64,000 nucleotides of DNA, taken from the NCBI RefSeq assembly GCF_008642335.1, contig NZ_CP029191.1, positions 2,914,001 to 2,978,000 of the forward strand, given 5' to 3'. Shown here one piece after another: positions 42,902 through 54,899 of the stretch. The stretch is from Streptomyces venezuelae. GTDB taxonomy: Bacteria; Actinomycetota; Actinomycetes; Streptomycetales; Streptomycetaceae. Position 1 is the first letter of the stretch. Each line of letters opens with the position of its first letter. The position numbers and the translations under genes were made by a program. Under the pieces are notes generated by a model that was given only the letters and a program-made list of their open reading frames with translations, searched no databases and was not told the DNA's origin.

Positions 42902-45319
42902 TTACTTCGTGGAGGGACCAACCTGGACCGTGATCGTCGAGCCGTCCTTGGGCTGCTTGATGATCTTGATCTGGGTGTTGGTGTCAGTGACCTTCACGCT
43001 GCCCGTGGGGTTCGAGGCGTACCAGTAGGTGCCCTTGTGGTCGTCGAAGACCGAGACACCCTTCTGGGACTTGATCTTCAGCGCGACGTCACCGTTGTGG
43101 AGCGTGACCTTGTCCGTCGCGTACTTGCTGAAGGGCGCGTCGAACGGCTGGATCTTGTTGCGCAGCACCGTGCCGTCCTTCCACTTCAGCGGCTTCGCGT
43201 GCGCGTCGACCGGAAGGATCAGACCCTCGCCCGGGTGGGCGCTGGTGTTGTTGTCCTTCTGCGAGGTGTCCCACTGCCAGACCATCAGGCCGGTCTGGTA
43301 CGGGTAGTGCTCGACCCAGTCGGGGCGGACCTTGGAACCGAAGTTGTACGGGCCGACCTCAAGGGTCTTGTCGTACGAGACGTACTGCCGGTTCTCGGCG
43401 AGGTAGTACTGGTCGTACTTCTTCGTGAAGGACTCACCGATGCGCGAGAAGCCCTTCGACGCCCAGCCGTTGTCGTCGCCCTCGGCGCCGTCCTCGAACA
43501 GCTTCGCGCCGTCCGCGGTGATCGCGAGCGCGTCGGCCGCGAAGCCCTTGCCGCCCGCGCCGCCGTCCGTGGAGTAGCGGAAGCGGACGTCGATCTTCTG
43601 GCCCGCGTAGGCGTCGAGCGGGAAGACCAGCTTCTTGTACGCGCCCGAGACACCGGTCAGCGCGGGCTTGTCGCCGGCGTCACGGGTGATCGGCTTGCCG
43701 TCCGCCGTGCCGTCGACCGGCTTCCAGTTGGCGCCGCCGTCCGTCGACACCTCGGTGTAGAGGTAGTCGTAGTTGGCCTCGATGTCCCACCAGCCCTGCA
43801 GCGACAGGTCGGCCTTGGACTTGCCGGTGAGGTCGACGGACCGCGTCAGGGTGTTCTTGAGGTCGTCGCCCTGGTCGCTCCACCACTGCTTCGCGCCCTC
43901 GGCGGGCTTCACGACCTTGGTGGTGACGGCCTTCTTCGGCAGGTCGACGACGAGCGCCTGACGGTGCCGGGTGTTGTACTCGGAGACGCCCAGCTTGTGC
44001 TCGGACGTCGTCGCGGCCTTCGCCTTGGCGTAGTCGAGCCAGCCCAGCTGGAACTTGTCCCAGGCGGTCATGTCGCCCGGCATGTCGCCGATGGCGTCCT
44101 TGCCGGTGCCGAGCCAGGAACCGGCCGACATCAGCGACCAGAAGCCGACCGAGTTGTCGCCCTTGCCCGAGGTGTCGTACAGGTCGGGCAGGCCCAGGTC
44201 GTGGCCGTACTCGTGGGCGAAGACGCCGAGGCCGCCGTTCTCCGGCTGCATGGTGTAGTCGCCGACCCAGATGCCCGTGTCACCGATCTGGGTGCCGCCG
44301 GCCTTGTTGTTCGAGGGGCCGGTGTTGCCCGCGTCGTTGCCGTAGGCGTACCAGCGGTGCGCCCACAGGGCGTTCTTGCCCTCGGCGCCGCCGCCGGCCG
44401 ACTCGTCCTCGCCCGCGTGGACGATCTGGAAGTGGTCGATGTAGCCGTCGGGCTCGTTGAAGTCGCCGTCGTTGTCGAAGTCGTAGCGGTCCCACTGGTC
44501 GTACTTGGCCAGGTCCGCCTTGATCTGCGCGTCCGTGCGGCCCTTCGCCTTCTGGTCCTTGGCCCAGGCGGTCACGCCGTCCTTGACCGCGTCCCAGACG
44601 TTCGGGCAGTTGGTGTCGCCGCAGTAGTTCGAGCCGTAGCGGGCCTCGTTGTTCTCGACCTTGACCCAGTCGGAGACCTCACCGTCGACCGAGTACCGGC
44701 CGGACGAGGTCTTCTCGTAGTAGGTCTTCAGCGAGTGCTTCGCCTTGCCCTTGGCGTCCTTGCCCTTACCGAAGTACAGGTCCTGGAAGTGCGCCTGGTT
44801 GTAGTCCTTCTGCCAGGCCGTGCTGTTGTCCTTGGCACGGTCCGGCTTGGCTATCTTGTTGTGCAGCGGTCCCGGCTTGCCGCCGTACTTCTTGACCGGC
44901 TGCTCCGGGCCCTCGGGGCCGTCCGGGTCGTACATGGTCGTGTCGTCGACCTTGTCCCCGAACTCCACCAGGATCGTGAAGATCTTGTCGGTCTTCTCCC
45001 GGCCCAGCTCGACGTACTTCTTGTCGTCGAGCTTGACGACCTTGGAGGCACCCTTCTTCTGGACCTTGGCGTCACCCGCGACGACCTGCTGCAGGGCGGC
45101 CTTGCGCTGCTGCGCCTGCTGCTTGCTGAACGGACCGTCCAGATCGTGGTCGACGTGCGCCTTCGGGCGCGACGGGTCCTGCCGGTCGATGGCCGGCGCC
45201 CCGCCCGAGGTGCCGTCCCCGGGCGAAGCCGTTGCCGTGGCCGCCGAGTACGTCGCGGCGGCCGCGGCCATTGCCACGGCCACCGCGGTGGCTCTGAAGG
45301 TCCGTGTTCTGACTGTCAC
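42902..45319 (-). CDS. Secreted immune-inhibitor-A-like metalloprotease (M6)
   Basis: An 805-aa exported zinc protease. A signal peptide (TFRATAVAVAMAAAAATYSAATATA) is followed by a propeptide. The M6 catalytic domain has FAHEYGHDLGLPDLYD (HExxH at about 369-373). C-terminal beta-sandwich segments such as TRSVDLTGKSKADLSLQGWWDIEANYD are like the carbohydrate-binding-type domains of InhA proteases. The GTG at 45319 has GGAGG ten bases upstream. It is monocistronic, with tandem hairpins downstream and a long upstream region. Confidence 0.93.
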   Translation of the reverse strand: MTVRTRTFRATAVAVAMAAAAATYSAATATASPGDGTSGGAPAIDRQDPSRPKAHVDHDLDGPFSKQQAQQRKAALQQVVAGDAKVQKKGASKVVKLDDKKYVELGREKTDKIFTILVEFGDKVDDTTMYDPDGPEGPEQPVKKYGGKPGPLHNKIAKPDRAKDNSTAWQKDYNQAHFQDLYFGKGKDAKGKAKHSLKTYYEKTSSGRYSVDGEVSDWVKVENNEARYGSNYCGDTNCPNVWDAVKDGVTAWAKDQKAKGRTDAQIKADLAKYDQWDRYDFDNDGDFNEPDGYIDHFQIVHAGEDESAGGGAEGKNALWAHRWYAYGNDAGNTGPSNNKAGGTQIGDTGIWVGDYTMQPENGGLGVFAHEYGHDLGLPDLYDTSGKGDNSVGFWSLMSAGSWLGTGKDAIGDMPGDMTAWDKFQLGWLDYAKAKAATTSEHKLGVSEYNTRHRQALVVDLPKKAVTTKVVKPAEGAKQWWSDQGDDLKNTLTRSVDLTGKSKADLSLQGWWDIEANYDYLYTEVSTDGGANWKPVDGTADGKPITRDAGDKPALTGVSGAYKKLVFPLDAYAGQKIDVRFRYSTDGGAGGKGFAADALAITADGAKLFEDGAEGDDNGWASKGFSRIGESFTKKYDQYYLAENRQYVSYDKTLEVGPYNFGSKVRPDWVEHYPYQTGLMVWQWDTSQKDNNTSAHPGEGLILPVDAHAKPLKWKDGTVLRNKIQPFDAPFSKYATDKVTLHNGDVALKIKSQKGVSVFDDHKGTYWYASNPTGSVKVTDTNTQIKIIKQPKDGSTITVQVGPSTK

Positions 45320-45801
45320 TTGATGCTGTCCTCCCCCGCGCCCCGCGCGAAATAGGCGGACCGAAATTCCCGGTCGGAGGAGGTCCGCGCGCGATGTACG
45401 CGTCACAAGTGACGACATTCGACCGGAAGTGCAGGAGAAAAGACAGTCCTTGACTTGAACAGGCCAAGTGCACTATGCAGACGCGCATAACCGCTATCCG
45501 GACACGGAGCGCCGTCCCGCACCGAAGGTCAACAGGCGCGCCGCACCGTCCACTTGGTGGACGCCATGAACCGGTGCGCCCCCTGTGCTCCGGCACCGTG
45601 GGTTAGGTCACGCTTACCAACCGTTCCTGTCGGGCATGCAGCGGAATAGAGTCAATCGACGGTGCGCCACCGCGCGAGACGGCACATCCCAAGTCGTCGC
45701 CGTCGGGCCCCCTTTGATTCGTAAACAGCCCGTTCATACATCCGCATCCGCCCCCATGACCACAAGCCGTGGGGGGATCACTGCCGAGGACGGATCACGT
45801 C
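45320..45801. promoter_or_regulatory. 482-bp regulatory spacer upstream of the M6 protease
   Basis: No gene is supported here. It holds a perfect inverted repeat GTCCACTTGGTGGAC (45548-45562), with 6-bp arms and a TTG centre. A TTGACTTGAACAGGCCAAGT stretch near 45450 contains a good -35-like TTGACT and ACTTG/CAAGT arms. The promoters of the protease and of the divergent small membrane protein must lie here; assignment of each is not possible by eye. Confidence 0.5.
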
Positions 45802-46128
45802 ATGCCGCGTCCCATGCCACGTCCGACCACCGCACAGATCACCTACGGTTCGGTGACCGTCGTCTTCTCGACCCTCGCGATGCTCCTGCTCTCCCAGACC
45901 GCCTCGGGAGTCGGCATCGCGGTGATAGTCCTGGCCGCCCTCGGCCTCGGCTTACTCGTCGCCATGACGGTTCCGCTGCCCAAACAGCCCGCCGCGCCCG
46001 CCGCGCGTGCCGTGCCGGTGGCCGCCTCCACCGGCGAGCGCGTCCCCGAGCAGCGCGACCCCGTGCGTTCCGACCCCGTGCTCGCCGACCCCGTGCTCGC
46101 CGACTCCGTGCGGGAACCTACGCGCTGA
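45802..46128 (+). CDS. Small two-helix membrane protein
   Basis: A 108-aa protein with two membrane helices (about 14-30 and 36-55: TVVFSTLAMLLLSQ and GIAVIVLAALGLGLLVAM) and a Pro/Ala-rich cytoplasmic or exterior tail. The tail ends in repeated DPVLADPVLADSV. ATG at 45802 is chosen over 45769. Its end overlaps the convergent RDD gene by 11 bases. No family is recognised. Confidence 0.72.
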   Translation: MPRPMPRPTTAQITYGSVTVVFSTLAMLLLSQTASGVGIAVIVLAALGLGLLVAMTVPLPKQPAAPAARAVPVAASTGERVPEQRDPVRSDPVLADPVLADSVREPTR

Positions 46129-46792
46129 CCACCACGGTCTTGGCCGCCTTGTCGTGCAGGCCCTGCTTGTAGGGCTTGTCGAAGAAGCTCCAGCCGCCAC
46201 AGATCGCCGTCCAGATACAGGCGCAGCAGAACGCGAACGGCAGCCAGAGAACGGCCGCGCGGGCCAGCGCCGTCGACACGGTCGGCGTGGCCCCGTCGTT
46301 GAGGTTGGCGACCCGCATGCCCAGCCACTTCTTGCCGAGCGTCTGCCCCGTCCTGGAGATCATGAAGGTGTCGTAGGCGATGTAGAGCACGGCGGCCAGC
46401 AGTGACTGGCCGAACGACTTGCCCGTGTTCACCTTGTCCGGGTCGATGTCGTACTCCGACGTGCCGAACAGCCACGACAACAGATATACGACGATGCCCA
46501 CCAGAATCATGTCGATGATGCGGGCGAGCACCCGCTTGCCGCTGTCGGCCAGCGGAGGCATTCCGGCGAGCGGGTCCGGCCCGCCGTGGCCACCGGGTCC
46601 ACCGCCGTACGGGTCGCCGCCGTAGGGCGGGGGCGGCGTGCCGTAGGGCGAGCCGCCGCCCGGGGGCGGGGTGTCGTACGGGGATCCGCCGCCCTGCGGG
46701 GGCTGGTGCGGCGGCTGCGGGGGCTGCTGCGGGGGCTGCTTCTTGAACGGGTCGTCGTCCGGCGGCGGGTACTGCGGCGGTTCGGTGCTCAT
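46118..46792 (-). CDS. RDD family membrane protein
   Basis: A 224-aa protein. The first 85 residues are a Pro/Gly/Gln/Tyr-rich low-complexity tail (PPYGGDPYGGGPGG-like). The RDD domain follows, with KRVLARIIDMILVGIVVYLLSW, TGQTLGKKWLGMRVANLNDG and further membrane helices. RDD proteins are membrane proteins of mostly unknown transport or envelope role. It follows a second, larger RDD gene by 55 bases, so the pair probably forms an operon. Confidence 0.88.
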   Translation of the reverse strand: MSTEPPQYPPPDDDPFKKQPPQQPPQPPHQPPQGGGSPYDTPPPGGGSPYGTPPPPYGGDPYGGGPGGHGGPDPLAGMPPLADSGKRVLARIIDMILVGIVVYLLSWLFGTSEYDIDPDKVNTGKSFGQSLLAAVLYIAYDTFMISRTGQTLGKKWLGMRVANLNDGATPTVSTALARAAVLWLPFAFCCACIWTAICGGWSFFDKPYKQGLHDKAAKTVVVSA

Positions 46793-46847
46793 GGCCCGAG
46801 TCGACCGCGACGGCCCGGGCTCCGCATCCGGCGAGCGGCCGACCGGG

Positions 46848-48737
46848 TTACCCGGCCACGAACGTATTGGCCGCCTTGTCGTGCCAGCACTGGCGCCACG
46901 GGCGGTCGAAGACGCACCACACCACGCCGACGACGCCGATCGCCAGGACGCCAGGGATGCTGTACACCAGCCAGCGCTTGAGCGCCGCCCCGAACGTCGG
47001 CGCCTCGTGCTCCTCGATGTCCCGCACCTCGATGCCGCACACCTTCTTGCCGAGGGTGCGGCCCCATTTGGCGGTCGGCAGCGCTTCGTAGACGACGCCG
47101 AAGAGCAGCAGCACGGCGAGGATCAGGCCGAAGTAGCCCGCGGTGGTGCCGTCCAGGAGCCACACCGTCGTCTTCTCGCCGGAGAGCTTCGCCGCGTCGA
47201 TCTTGCTGTCGATGTGGTCGGCGGCCTTGGTGCCGAGCGGCAGCGCGGCGGCGCCGGTGACGGCGACGAGCACGACGGTGTCGATGAGCCGCGCGGCAAG
47301 GCGCCTGCCGAGCCCGGCGGGACGGGCCGCGGCCTGTGCCTGGGCGACGGCGAGGAACGGGTCCTCGGCGACCGGCTTCCACGGCACGACGGGCTGCCCC
47401 TCGCCCTGCTGGGCGGGGGCGGCGGGGCTCTGCGCCAGCTGGTGCACCTGCTGCGCCCAGGACTGCGAGCCGCCGCCGGGCCCGGAGGTGACGGGATGGG
47501 GAACGCCGCCTTGCTGGGGGACGGAGGGCGGGGCCTGCTGAGCCTGCGACGAGGCGGGCGCCTGCGGGGCTCGGGGTGACGGGTGGGTCTGGGGGGTCTG
47601 GGGGGTCTGGGGGGTCTGGGAGCGTTGAGGTGCCTGGGAAGCCTGCGCGCCCTGCGGTGCCTGCGTGCCATGCGGCGCCTGCGCGCCTTGCGATGCCTGC
47701 GCGCCACGCGGCGCCTGCCCCCTCTGCGATGCCTGCGCACCCTGGGAAGCCTGCGCACCACGCGGCGCCTGCACGCCCTGCGATGCCTGCGCGCCCCGCA
47801 GCGCCTGCGCACCCTGCCGCGCCTGCGCGCCCTGCGCACCCCGGGAAGCCTGCGCGCCTTGCGCACCCTGCGCGCCCTGGGAAGCCTGCGCACCCCGCGG
47901 CGCCTGCGTGCCTTGCGGTGTCTGCACGCCCCGCGGCGCCTGCGCACCCTTCGATGCCTGCGCGCCCTGCGCACCCTGCGCACCCCGCTGTGCCTGCGCG
48001 CCCTGCGGTGTCGCTCCCCCTTGTTGCGGTACGGCGGGCTGCGCGGCCGCCGTGGTTCGGTCGCCGCCCTGCTGCGCCGACTTGGGGCGGATCGCCCGGA
48101 TCGACATCGTCCCCTCGGTGCCGGGCGACGGCGCGGGCCGCACCGGCCCCGTCGGCCGGCGGAACGTCACCGTGCCCTCTCCCGCCGTCGGCTTCGCGGC
48201 GCCCGGCTCGACCGGGCGGATCGTGGCGGCGCCGGGGTCGCTGTCGTCGTGGGACGGCCCGGAGGCGCCGGGGGCGTGGGGAGCGGACTCCTCCCCGCCG
48301 GCCGGACCGGGCCCCGCGTCGCTCGGCACCCTCGGGTCGGGCCGTCCCGGCGTACCGCCCCAGGAGACCTTGTGGTCCGGCTCCCCGCCGAGGCCGGTCT
48401 GGCGCCCCGCGTCGGCGTGCCAGGCGGAGGCGGGCTCGGGCCGCGCCGCCTCGAACCGGCCCGTCTCCGGGTCCCCTTGCTCGGACTGCCCCACGTGCGG
48501 CGCCTCGTCGAAGAAGACGGGCCCCGTCTCCTCGGCGGCGGCAGGAGCCGCGGCGGCGGGAGCGGAGGTGACACCCGGCGGAGGCGGCAGCGGCTCGCCG
48601 TCGGACGGCGCGGGACGGCTCGTACCGGGCACCCAGGCGGCACCGTTCCAGTACCGGACATATCCGGGAATGGACGGGTCGGGGTAGTAGCCTTCGCGCG
48701 GCCGGTCGTCGCCTGGGGCCGGAGTTGGGGCGCTCAT
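46848..48737 (-). CDS. RDD membrane protein with DUF2510 domain and long GAQ-repeat linker
   Basis: A 629-aa protein in three parts. Residues 14-40 are DUF2510 (EGYYPDPSIPGYVRYWNGAAWVPGT). About 230-390 is a Gly-Ala-Gln-Ala/Ser-rich tract of GAQAxxG-type hexamers. The C-terminal 170 residues are an RDD domain (GLGRRLAARLIDTVVLVAVTGAAALP, KWGRTLGKKVCGIEVRDIEE). DUF2510 plus RDD is a known pairing in actinobacteria; the long GAQ linker is not usual. ATG at 48737 begins MSAPTPAPGDDRP. Confidence 0.85.
   Translation of the reverse strand: MSAPTPAPGDDRPREGYYPDPSIPGYVRYWNGAAWVPGTSRPAPSDGEPLPPPPGVTSAPAAAAPAAAEETGPVFFDEAPHVGQSEQGDPETGRFEAARPEPASAWHADAGRQTGLGGEPDHKVSWGGTPGRPDPRVPSDAGPGPAGGEESAPHAPGASGPSHDDSDPGAATIRPVEPGAAKPTAGEGTVTFRRPTGPVRPAPSPGTEGTMSIRAIRPKSAQQGGDRTTAAAQPAVPQQGGATPQGAQAQRGAQGAQGAQASKGAQAPRGVQTPQGTQAPRGAQASQGAQGAQGAQASRGAQGAQARQGAQALRGAQASQGVQAPRGAQASQGAQASQRGQAPRGAQASQGAQAPHGTQAPQGAQASQAPQRSQTPQTPQTPQTHPSPRAPQAPASSQAQQAPPSVPQQGGVPHPVTSGPGGGSQSWAQQVHQLAQSPAAPAQQGEGQPVVPWKPVAEDPFLAVAQAQAAARPAGLGRRLAARLIDTVVLVAVTGAAALPLGTKAADHIDSKIDAAKLSGEKTTVWLLDGTTAGYFGLILAVLLLFGVVYEALPTAKWGRTLGKKVCGIEVRDIEEHEAPTFGAALKRWLVYSIPGVLAIGVVGVVWCVFDRPWRQCWHDKAANTFVAG
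47600..48030 (-). repeat. Degenerate 18-bp coding repeats in the RDD/DUF2510 gene
   Basis: About twenty imperfect 18-base (six-codon) units encode GAQASQ, GAQAPR, GVQTPQ and related hexapeptides. Only the Ala-Gln-Ala/Thr core stays fixed. The array keeps reading frame on several frames, which explains the long shadow frames on the opposite strand. It is not a CRISPR: units abut without spacers. Confidence 0.85.
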
Positions 48738-49016
48738 GTCCGTCGTCCCGTATCTGCTCGGGGGTCTTTTGGGGGCTCCACATCTATCAGACCTCCGTGT
48801 CCCGTAGAGCGGGTCCTGCCGTACGGACCACTTTCCGGGCACGCTCCCCACACATCCCCCGCGTCCCCCCACGCCCCCTCCCGGCCCCCTCCGCGAAGTC
48901 GTCCGGAGAAATTCTCCGGAACCCGCGTAATGCTCCGGCGATCCCGCGCTCTCCACTCGTACGGGTCCGCTCCCAGGGCCCCTACGTGAGCTACGAGGAG
49001 AAGGAAGGGCATCGAC

Positions 49017-49502
49017 ATGCACTCCGTGGTGGAACGCGAGCTGGAGCTCAAACTGGTCCTGTCGCCGGAACGGGCCGTCCCCGTCCCGGCCCGCCTCACC
49101 TACCGCACCGCCGACCCCTACGCCGTCCACATCGCCTTCCACATCGGCTCCGAGCACCCGGTGAACTGGACGTTCGCGCGGGAGCTCCTGGTGGAGGGGG
49201 TGTTCAGGCCGTGCGGCCACGGTGACGTGCGGGTCTGGCCGACGAAGGTGGAGGGGCGCAGCGTCGTCCTGATGGCGCTGAGCTCGCCGGACGGCGACGC
49301 GCTCCTGGAGGCGCCGGCCGCGGCGGTGTCGGCGTGGCTGGAGCGGACGCTTCGGGTGGTCCCTCCGGGCTCTGAGGGCGAGCGGCTCGGCATCGACGAC
49401 GGCCTCGCCGAGCTGCTCGCACCCGCATCCGGCCGTGGCCGCGTGGACGAGCTGTGGCTGCGCGACCCGTGGCCCTCGGACGAGTCCAAGGACGGTGAGT
49501 GA
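49017..49502 (+). CDS. ssgG: SsgA-like sporulation and cell-division protein (SsgG-type)
   Basis: A 161-aa SALP family protein, found only in sporulating actinomycetes. VVERELELKLVLSPERAVPVPARLTYRTADPYAVHIAFHIGS is the family start, followed by VNWTFARELLVEGVFRPCGHGDVRVWP. SALPs place septation and autolysis machinery in aerial hyphae. The symbol ssgG follows synteny with the S. coelicolor locus (near hpd), as I recall it; the sequence alone shows a SALP. GAAGGAAGGG precedes the ATG. Confidence 0.88.
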   Translation: MHSVVERELELKLVLSPERAVPVPARLTYRTADPYAVHIAFHIGSEHPVNWTFARELLVEGVFRPCGHGDVRVWPTKVEGRSVVLMALSSPDGDALLEAPAAAVSAWLERTLRVVPPGSEGERLGIDDGLAELLAPASGRGRVDELWLRDPWPSDESKDGE

Positions 49503-49524
49503 ACTCCACCGCCACGGGGGCGGG

Positions 49525-50895
49525 TCAGAACAGTTTGCCCGGGTTGAGGAGTGAGTGCGGGTCGAAGGCCGCCTTGACGGCCTGCTGCATCTCCACTCCC
49601 ACCGGGCCGATCTCGCGCGCCAGCCACTCCTTCTTGAGGACACCGACACCGTGTTCGCCGGTGATGGTGCCGCCGAGTTCGAGGCCGAGGGCCATGATCT
49701 CGTCGAAGGACTCGCGGGCGCGCCGGCCCTCGTCGGGGTCCGTCGCGTCGAAGCAGACGGTGGGGTGCGTGTTGCCGTCGCCCGCGTGCGCGCAGACCCC
49801 GACGGTGAGGCCGTACTTCTCGCCGATGCGTTCGACGCCGACGAGCATCTCGGCGAGCCTGGAGCGCGGCACGCACACGTCGTCGATCATCGTGCTGCCC
49901 TTGACGGCTTCGAGCGCGGTGAGGGACAACCGGCGGGCCTGGAGCAGGAGTTCCGACTCTGCGGCGTCCTCGGCCGGGACGACCTGGGTGGCGCCCGCGG
50001 CCTCGCAGAGCGCGCCGACGGCGGCGAGGTCGGCGGCGGGGTCCGGGGTGTCGAAGGCGGCGAGGAGGAGCGCCTCGGTGGTCTCGGGCAGGCCCATCTG
50101 CGCGAGCGCGTTGACGGCTTTCACCGTCGTACGGTCCATCAGTTCGAGGAGCGACGGGACGTGGCCGCCCTCCATGATCTTGCAGACGGCGTCGCAGGCG
50201 GCCTCGGCGGAGGGGAACTCGGCGGCGAGGACGAGCTGTTGGGGCGGCTGGGGCTTGAGAGCGAGGACGGCGCGGACGACGATGCCGAGGCTGCCCTCGG
50301 AGCCGACGAAGAGCCGCGTCAGGTCGTATCCGGCGACGCCCTTGGCGGTGCGGCGTCCGGTGCTCATGAGCCGCCCGTCGGCGAGGACGACGTCGAGCCC
50401 GAGGACGTACTCGGCGGTGACGCCGTACTTCACGCAGCACAGGCCCCCGGAGGCGGTGCCGATGTTCCCGCCGATGGTGCAGGTCTCCCAGCTGGAGGGG
50501 TCCGGCGGGTAGTACAGGCCATGCTCGCCGACCGCGCGGGACAGCGTGGCGTTGACGACGCCCGGCTCGACGACGGCGATGCGGTCGACGGGGCTGATCT
50601 CCAGGATGCGGTCCATCTTGACGAGGGACAGGACGATGCAGCCGTCGCTGGCGTTCGCGGCGCCGGACAGGCCGGTGCGGGCGCCCTGGGGGACGACGGG
50701 GACGCGCAGCTCGGTGGCGGTGCGCATGACGTGCTGGACCTGCTCGACGGTGCGGGGCAGGACCACGACGGCCGGGTCGCCCGCGGCGCAGAAGCTCGCC
50801 ATGTCGTGGGCGTACGAGGAGGTGACGTCCGGGTCGGTGAGGATCGCCTCGGCCGGCAGGCCGTCCTGGAGGAGTTCGACGAGAGTGCGGCTCAT
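49525..50895 (-). CDS. FAD-linked oxidase of the GlcD/D-lactate dehydrogenase type
   Basis: A 456-aa flavoenzyme. The FAD_binding_4 domain carries VVVLPRTVEQVQHVMRTA, VVPQGARTGLSGAANAS and PPDPSSWETCTIGGNIGTASGGLCCVKYG. The C-terminal FAD-linked oxidase domain has HAGDGNTHPTVCFD, GGTITGEHGVGVLKKEWL and DPHSLLNPGK. Glycolate or D-2-hydroxyacid oxidation is likely; the substrate is not fixed. ATG at 50895. It is transcribed toward ssgG, with 22 bases between the stops. Confidence 0.9.
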   Translation of the reverse strand: MSRTLVELLQDGLPAEAILTDPDVTSSYAHDMASFCAAGDPAVVVLPRTVEQVQHVMRTATELRVPVVPQGARTGLSGAANASDGCIVLSLVKMDRILEISPVDRIAVVEPGVVNATLSRAVGEHGLYYPPDPSSWETCTIGGNIGTASGGLCCVKYGVTAEYVLGLDVVLADGRLMSTGRRTAKGVAGYDLTRLFVGSEGSLGIVVRAVLALKPQPPQQLVLAAEFPSAEAACDAVCKIMEGGHVPSLLELMDRTTVKAVNALAQMGLPETTEALLLAAFDTPDPAADLAAVGALCEAAGATQVVPAEDAAESELLLQARRLSLTALEAVKGSTMIDDVCVPRSRLAEMLVGVERIGEKYGLTVGVCAHAGDGNTHPTVCFDATDPDEGRRARESFDEIMALGLELGGTITGEHGVGVLKKEWLAREIGPVGVEMQQAVKAAFDPHSLLNPGKLF

Positions 50896-51001
50896 GATCA
50901 CAGCGTCGCACCCGGGGCCATCGGTGTGAACCCGTGTGCGACGCCGTTCCGCACGCCGGGATGTGCTCTTCGTATGGACGGCAGTGGCGCACAGTGACGG
51001 C

Positions 51002-53649
<2,648 letters not shown>

Positions 53650-53716
53650 TCAATCTGCCCAGTGGTTGGCCAGGATGAGCGGGCTATCTGTACATCATGA
53701 CCACCTTGGAGGCGGC

Positions 53717-54187
53717 ATGGCGATCGATCATCTGGACGGCAGACTCATCGTGCTCCTGGCGCGGGAGCCGCGTATCGGGGTTCTTGAGGCGTCCCGCAGG
53801 CTCGGCGTGGCGCGCGGCACGGTGCAAGCGCGGATGGACCGGCTTCAGTCCAATGGAGTCATCCGCGGCTTCGGCCCGGAGGTGGATCCGGCGGCACTGG
53901 GCTACCCGGTGACGGCCTTCGCGACGCTGGAGATCAAACAGGGCCAGGGCGCCGACGTGCGGGCCCATTTGGCGTCCGTCGCCGAGGTGCTCGAACTGCA
54001 CACCATCACCGGCCACGGCGATATGCTCTGCCGCCTCGTGGCCCGGTCGAACGCCGATCTCCAACGTGTGATCGACCGGGTCGTGGGCTTTGATGGCATC
54101 GTCCGGGCCTCAACGGCGATCGTCATGGAGAACCCCGTTCCGCTGCGGATCATCCCGCTGGTGGAACAGGCGTCCGAAGACCCCTGA
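53717..54187 (+). CDS. Lrp/AsnC family transcriptional regulator
   Basis: A 156-aa regulator. The N-terminal winged helix is IDHLDGRLIVLLAREPRIGVLEASRRLGVARGTVQARMDRLQSNGVI. The RAM effector domain follows (VTAFATLEIKQGQG, HTITGHGDMLCRLVARSNADLQRVIDRV). The start is ATG at 53717 with GGAGG upstream. It is divergent from hpd, and regulators of this type often control aromatic amino-acid catabolism. Confidence 0.92.
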   Translation: MAIDHLDGRLIVLLAREPRIGVLEASRRLGVARGTVQARMDRLQSNGVIRGFGPEVDPAALGYPVTAFATLEIKQGQGADVRAHLASVAEVLELHTITGHGDMLCRLVARSNADLQRVIDRVVGFDGIVRASTAIVMENPVPLRIIPLVEQASEDP

Positions 54188-54239
54188 GTCACCCCGCACC
54201 CCCGCGTCACTGACCTGTGAGCAGCTTCGGAAAGGCGAG

Positions 54240-54899
54240 GTGAGCACTTCAGTGAACTTCTGGGACTACCTCGGCAACCGCCACCAGCAACTGCTGGCGG
54301 ACGCGTTCCAGCATGCGAGCGCCGTCTTCCAGTGCATGGTCGTCGCCACCCTCATCGGCGTACTGATCGGTGTCCTCACGTACCGCAGCGAATGGGCGGG
54401 GAATCTCGCCACGACCACCACGTCCACGATTCTCACCGTCCCGTCGCTGGCCATGATCGGTCTGCTGATCCCGATCGTCGGGCTCGGGGTCGCGCCGACC
54501 GTCATCGCGCTGACCCTGTACGGACTCCTTCCGATCGTGCGCAACTCCATCGTCGGTCTGCGCGGCGTCGACCCGTCACTGATCGACGCCGCCAAGGGCA
54601 TCGGCATGTCGCGTCTCGCCCGTCTCTTCCGGGTGGAGCTGCCGATCGCCTGGCCGCCGATCCTGACCGGCATCCGCGTCTCCACGCAGATGCTGATGGG
54701 CATCGCGGCGATCGCCGCGTACGCGTCGGGGCCGGGGCTCGGCAACGAGATCTTCCGCGGCATCGGCTCGCTCGGCAGCAAGAACGCGCTCAACCAGGTG
54801 CTCGCGGGCACGCTCGGGATCATCGTCCTGGCGCTGCTCTTCGACGCCGCGTACGTCGTGATCGGCAGGCTGACCATTTCGAGGGGGATCCGTGTCTGA
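54240..54899 (+). CDS. Betaine/choline-type ABC permease (OpuBB-like), first subunit
   Basis: A 219-aa binding-protein-dependent permease with six membrane helices. The EAA-loop region reads VDPSLIDAAKGIGMSRLARLFRVELPIAWPPIL. QMLMGIAAIAAYASGPGLGNEIFRGI is characteristic of osmoprotectant (OpuB/ProW) permeases. GTG at 54240 is chosen, with GTG at 54252 as an alternative. It overlaps the ATPase gene by eight bases. Confidence 0.92.
   Translation: MSTSVNFWDYLGNRHQQLLADAFQHASAVFQCMVVATLIGVLIGVLTYRSEWAGNLATTTTSTILTVPSLAMIGLLIPIVGLGVAPTVIALTLYGLLPIVRNSIVGLRGVDPSLIDAAKGIGMSRLARLFRVELPIAWPPILTGIRVSTQMLMGIAAIAAYASGPGLGNEIFRGIGSLGSKNALNQVLAGTLGIIVLALLFDAAYVVIGRLTISRGIRV

Noticed and set aside
47600..48030. 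Repeat array in the RDD gene considered as CRISPR
   Set aside because: Units are 18 bp, abut without spacers, are imperfect and remain in frame with a protein; no cas genes are present.
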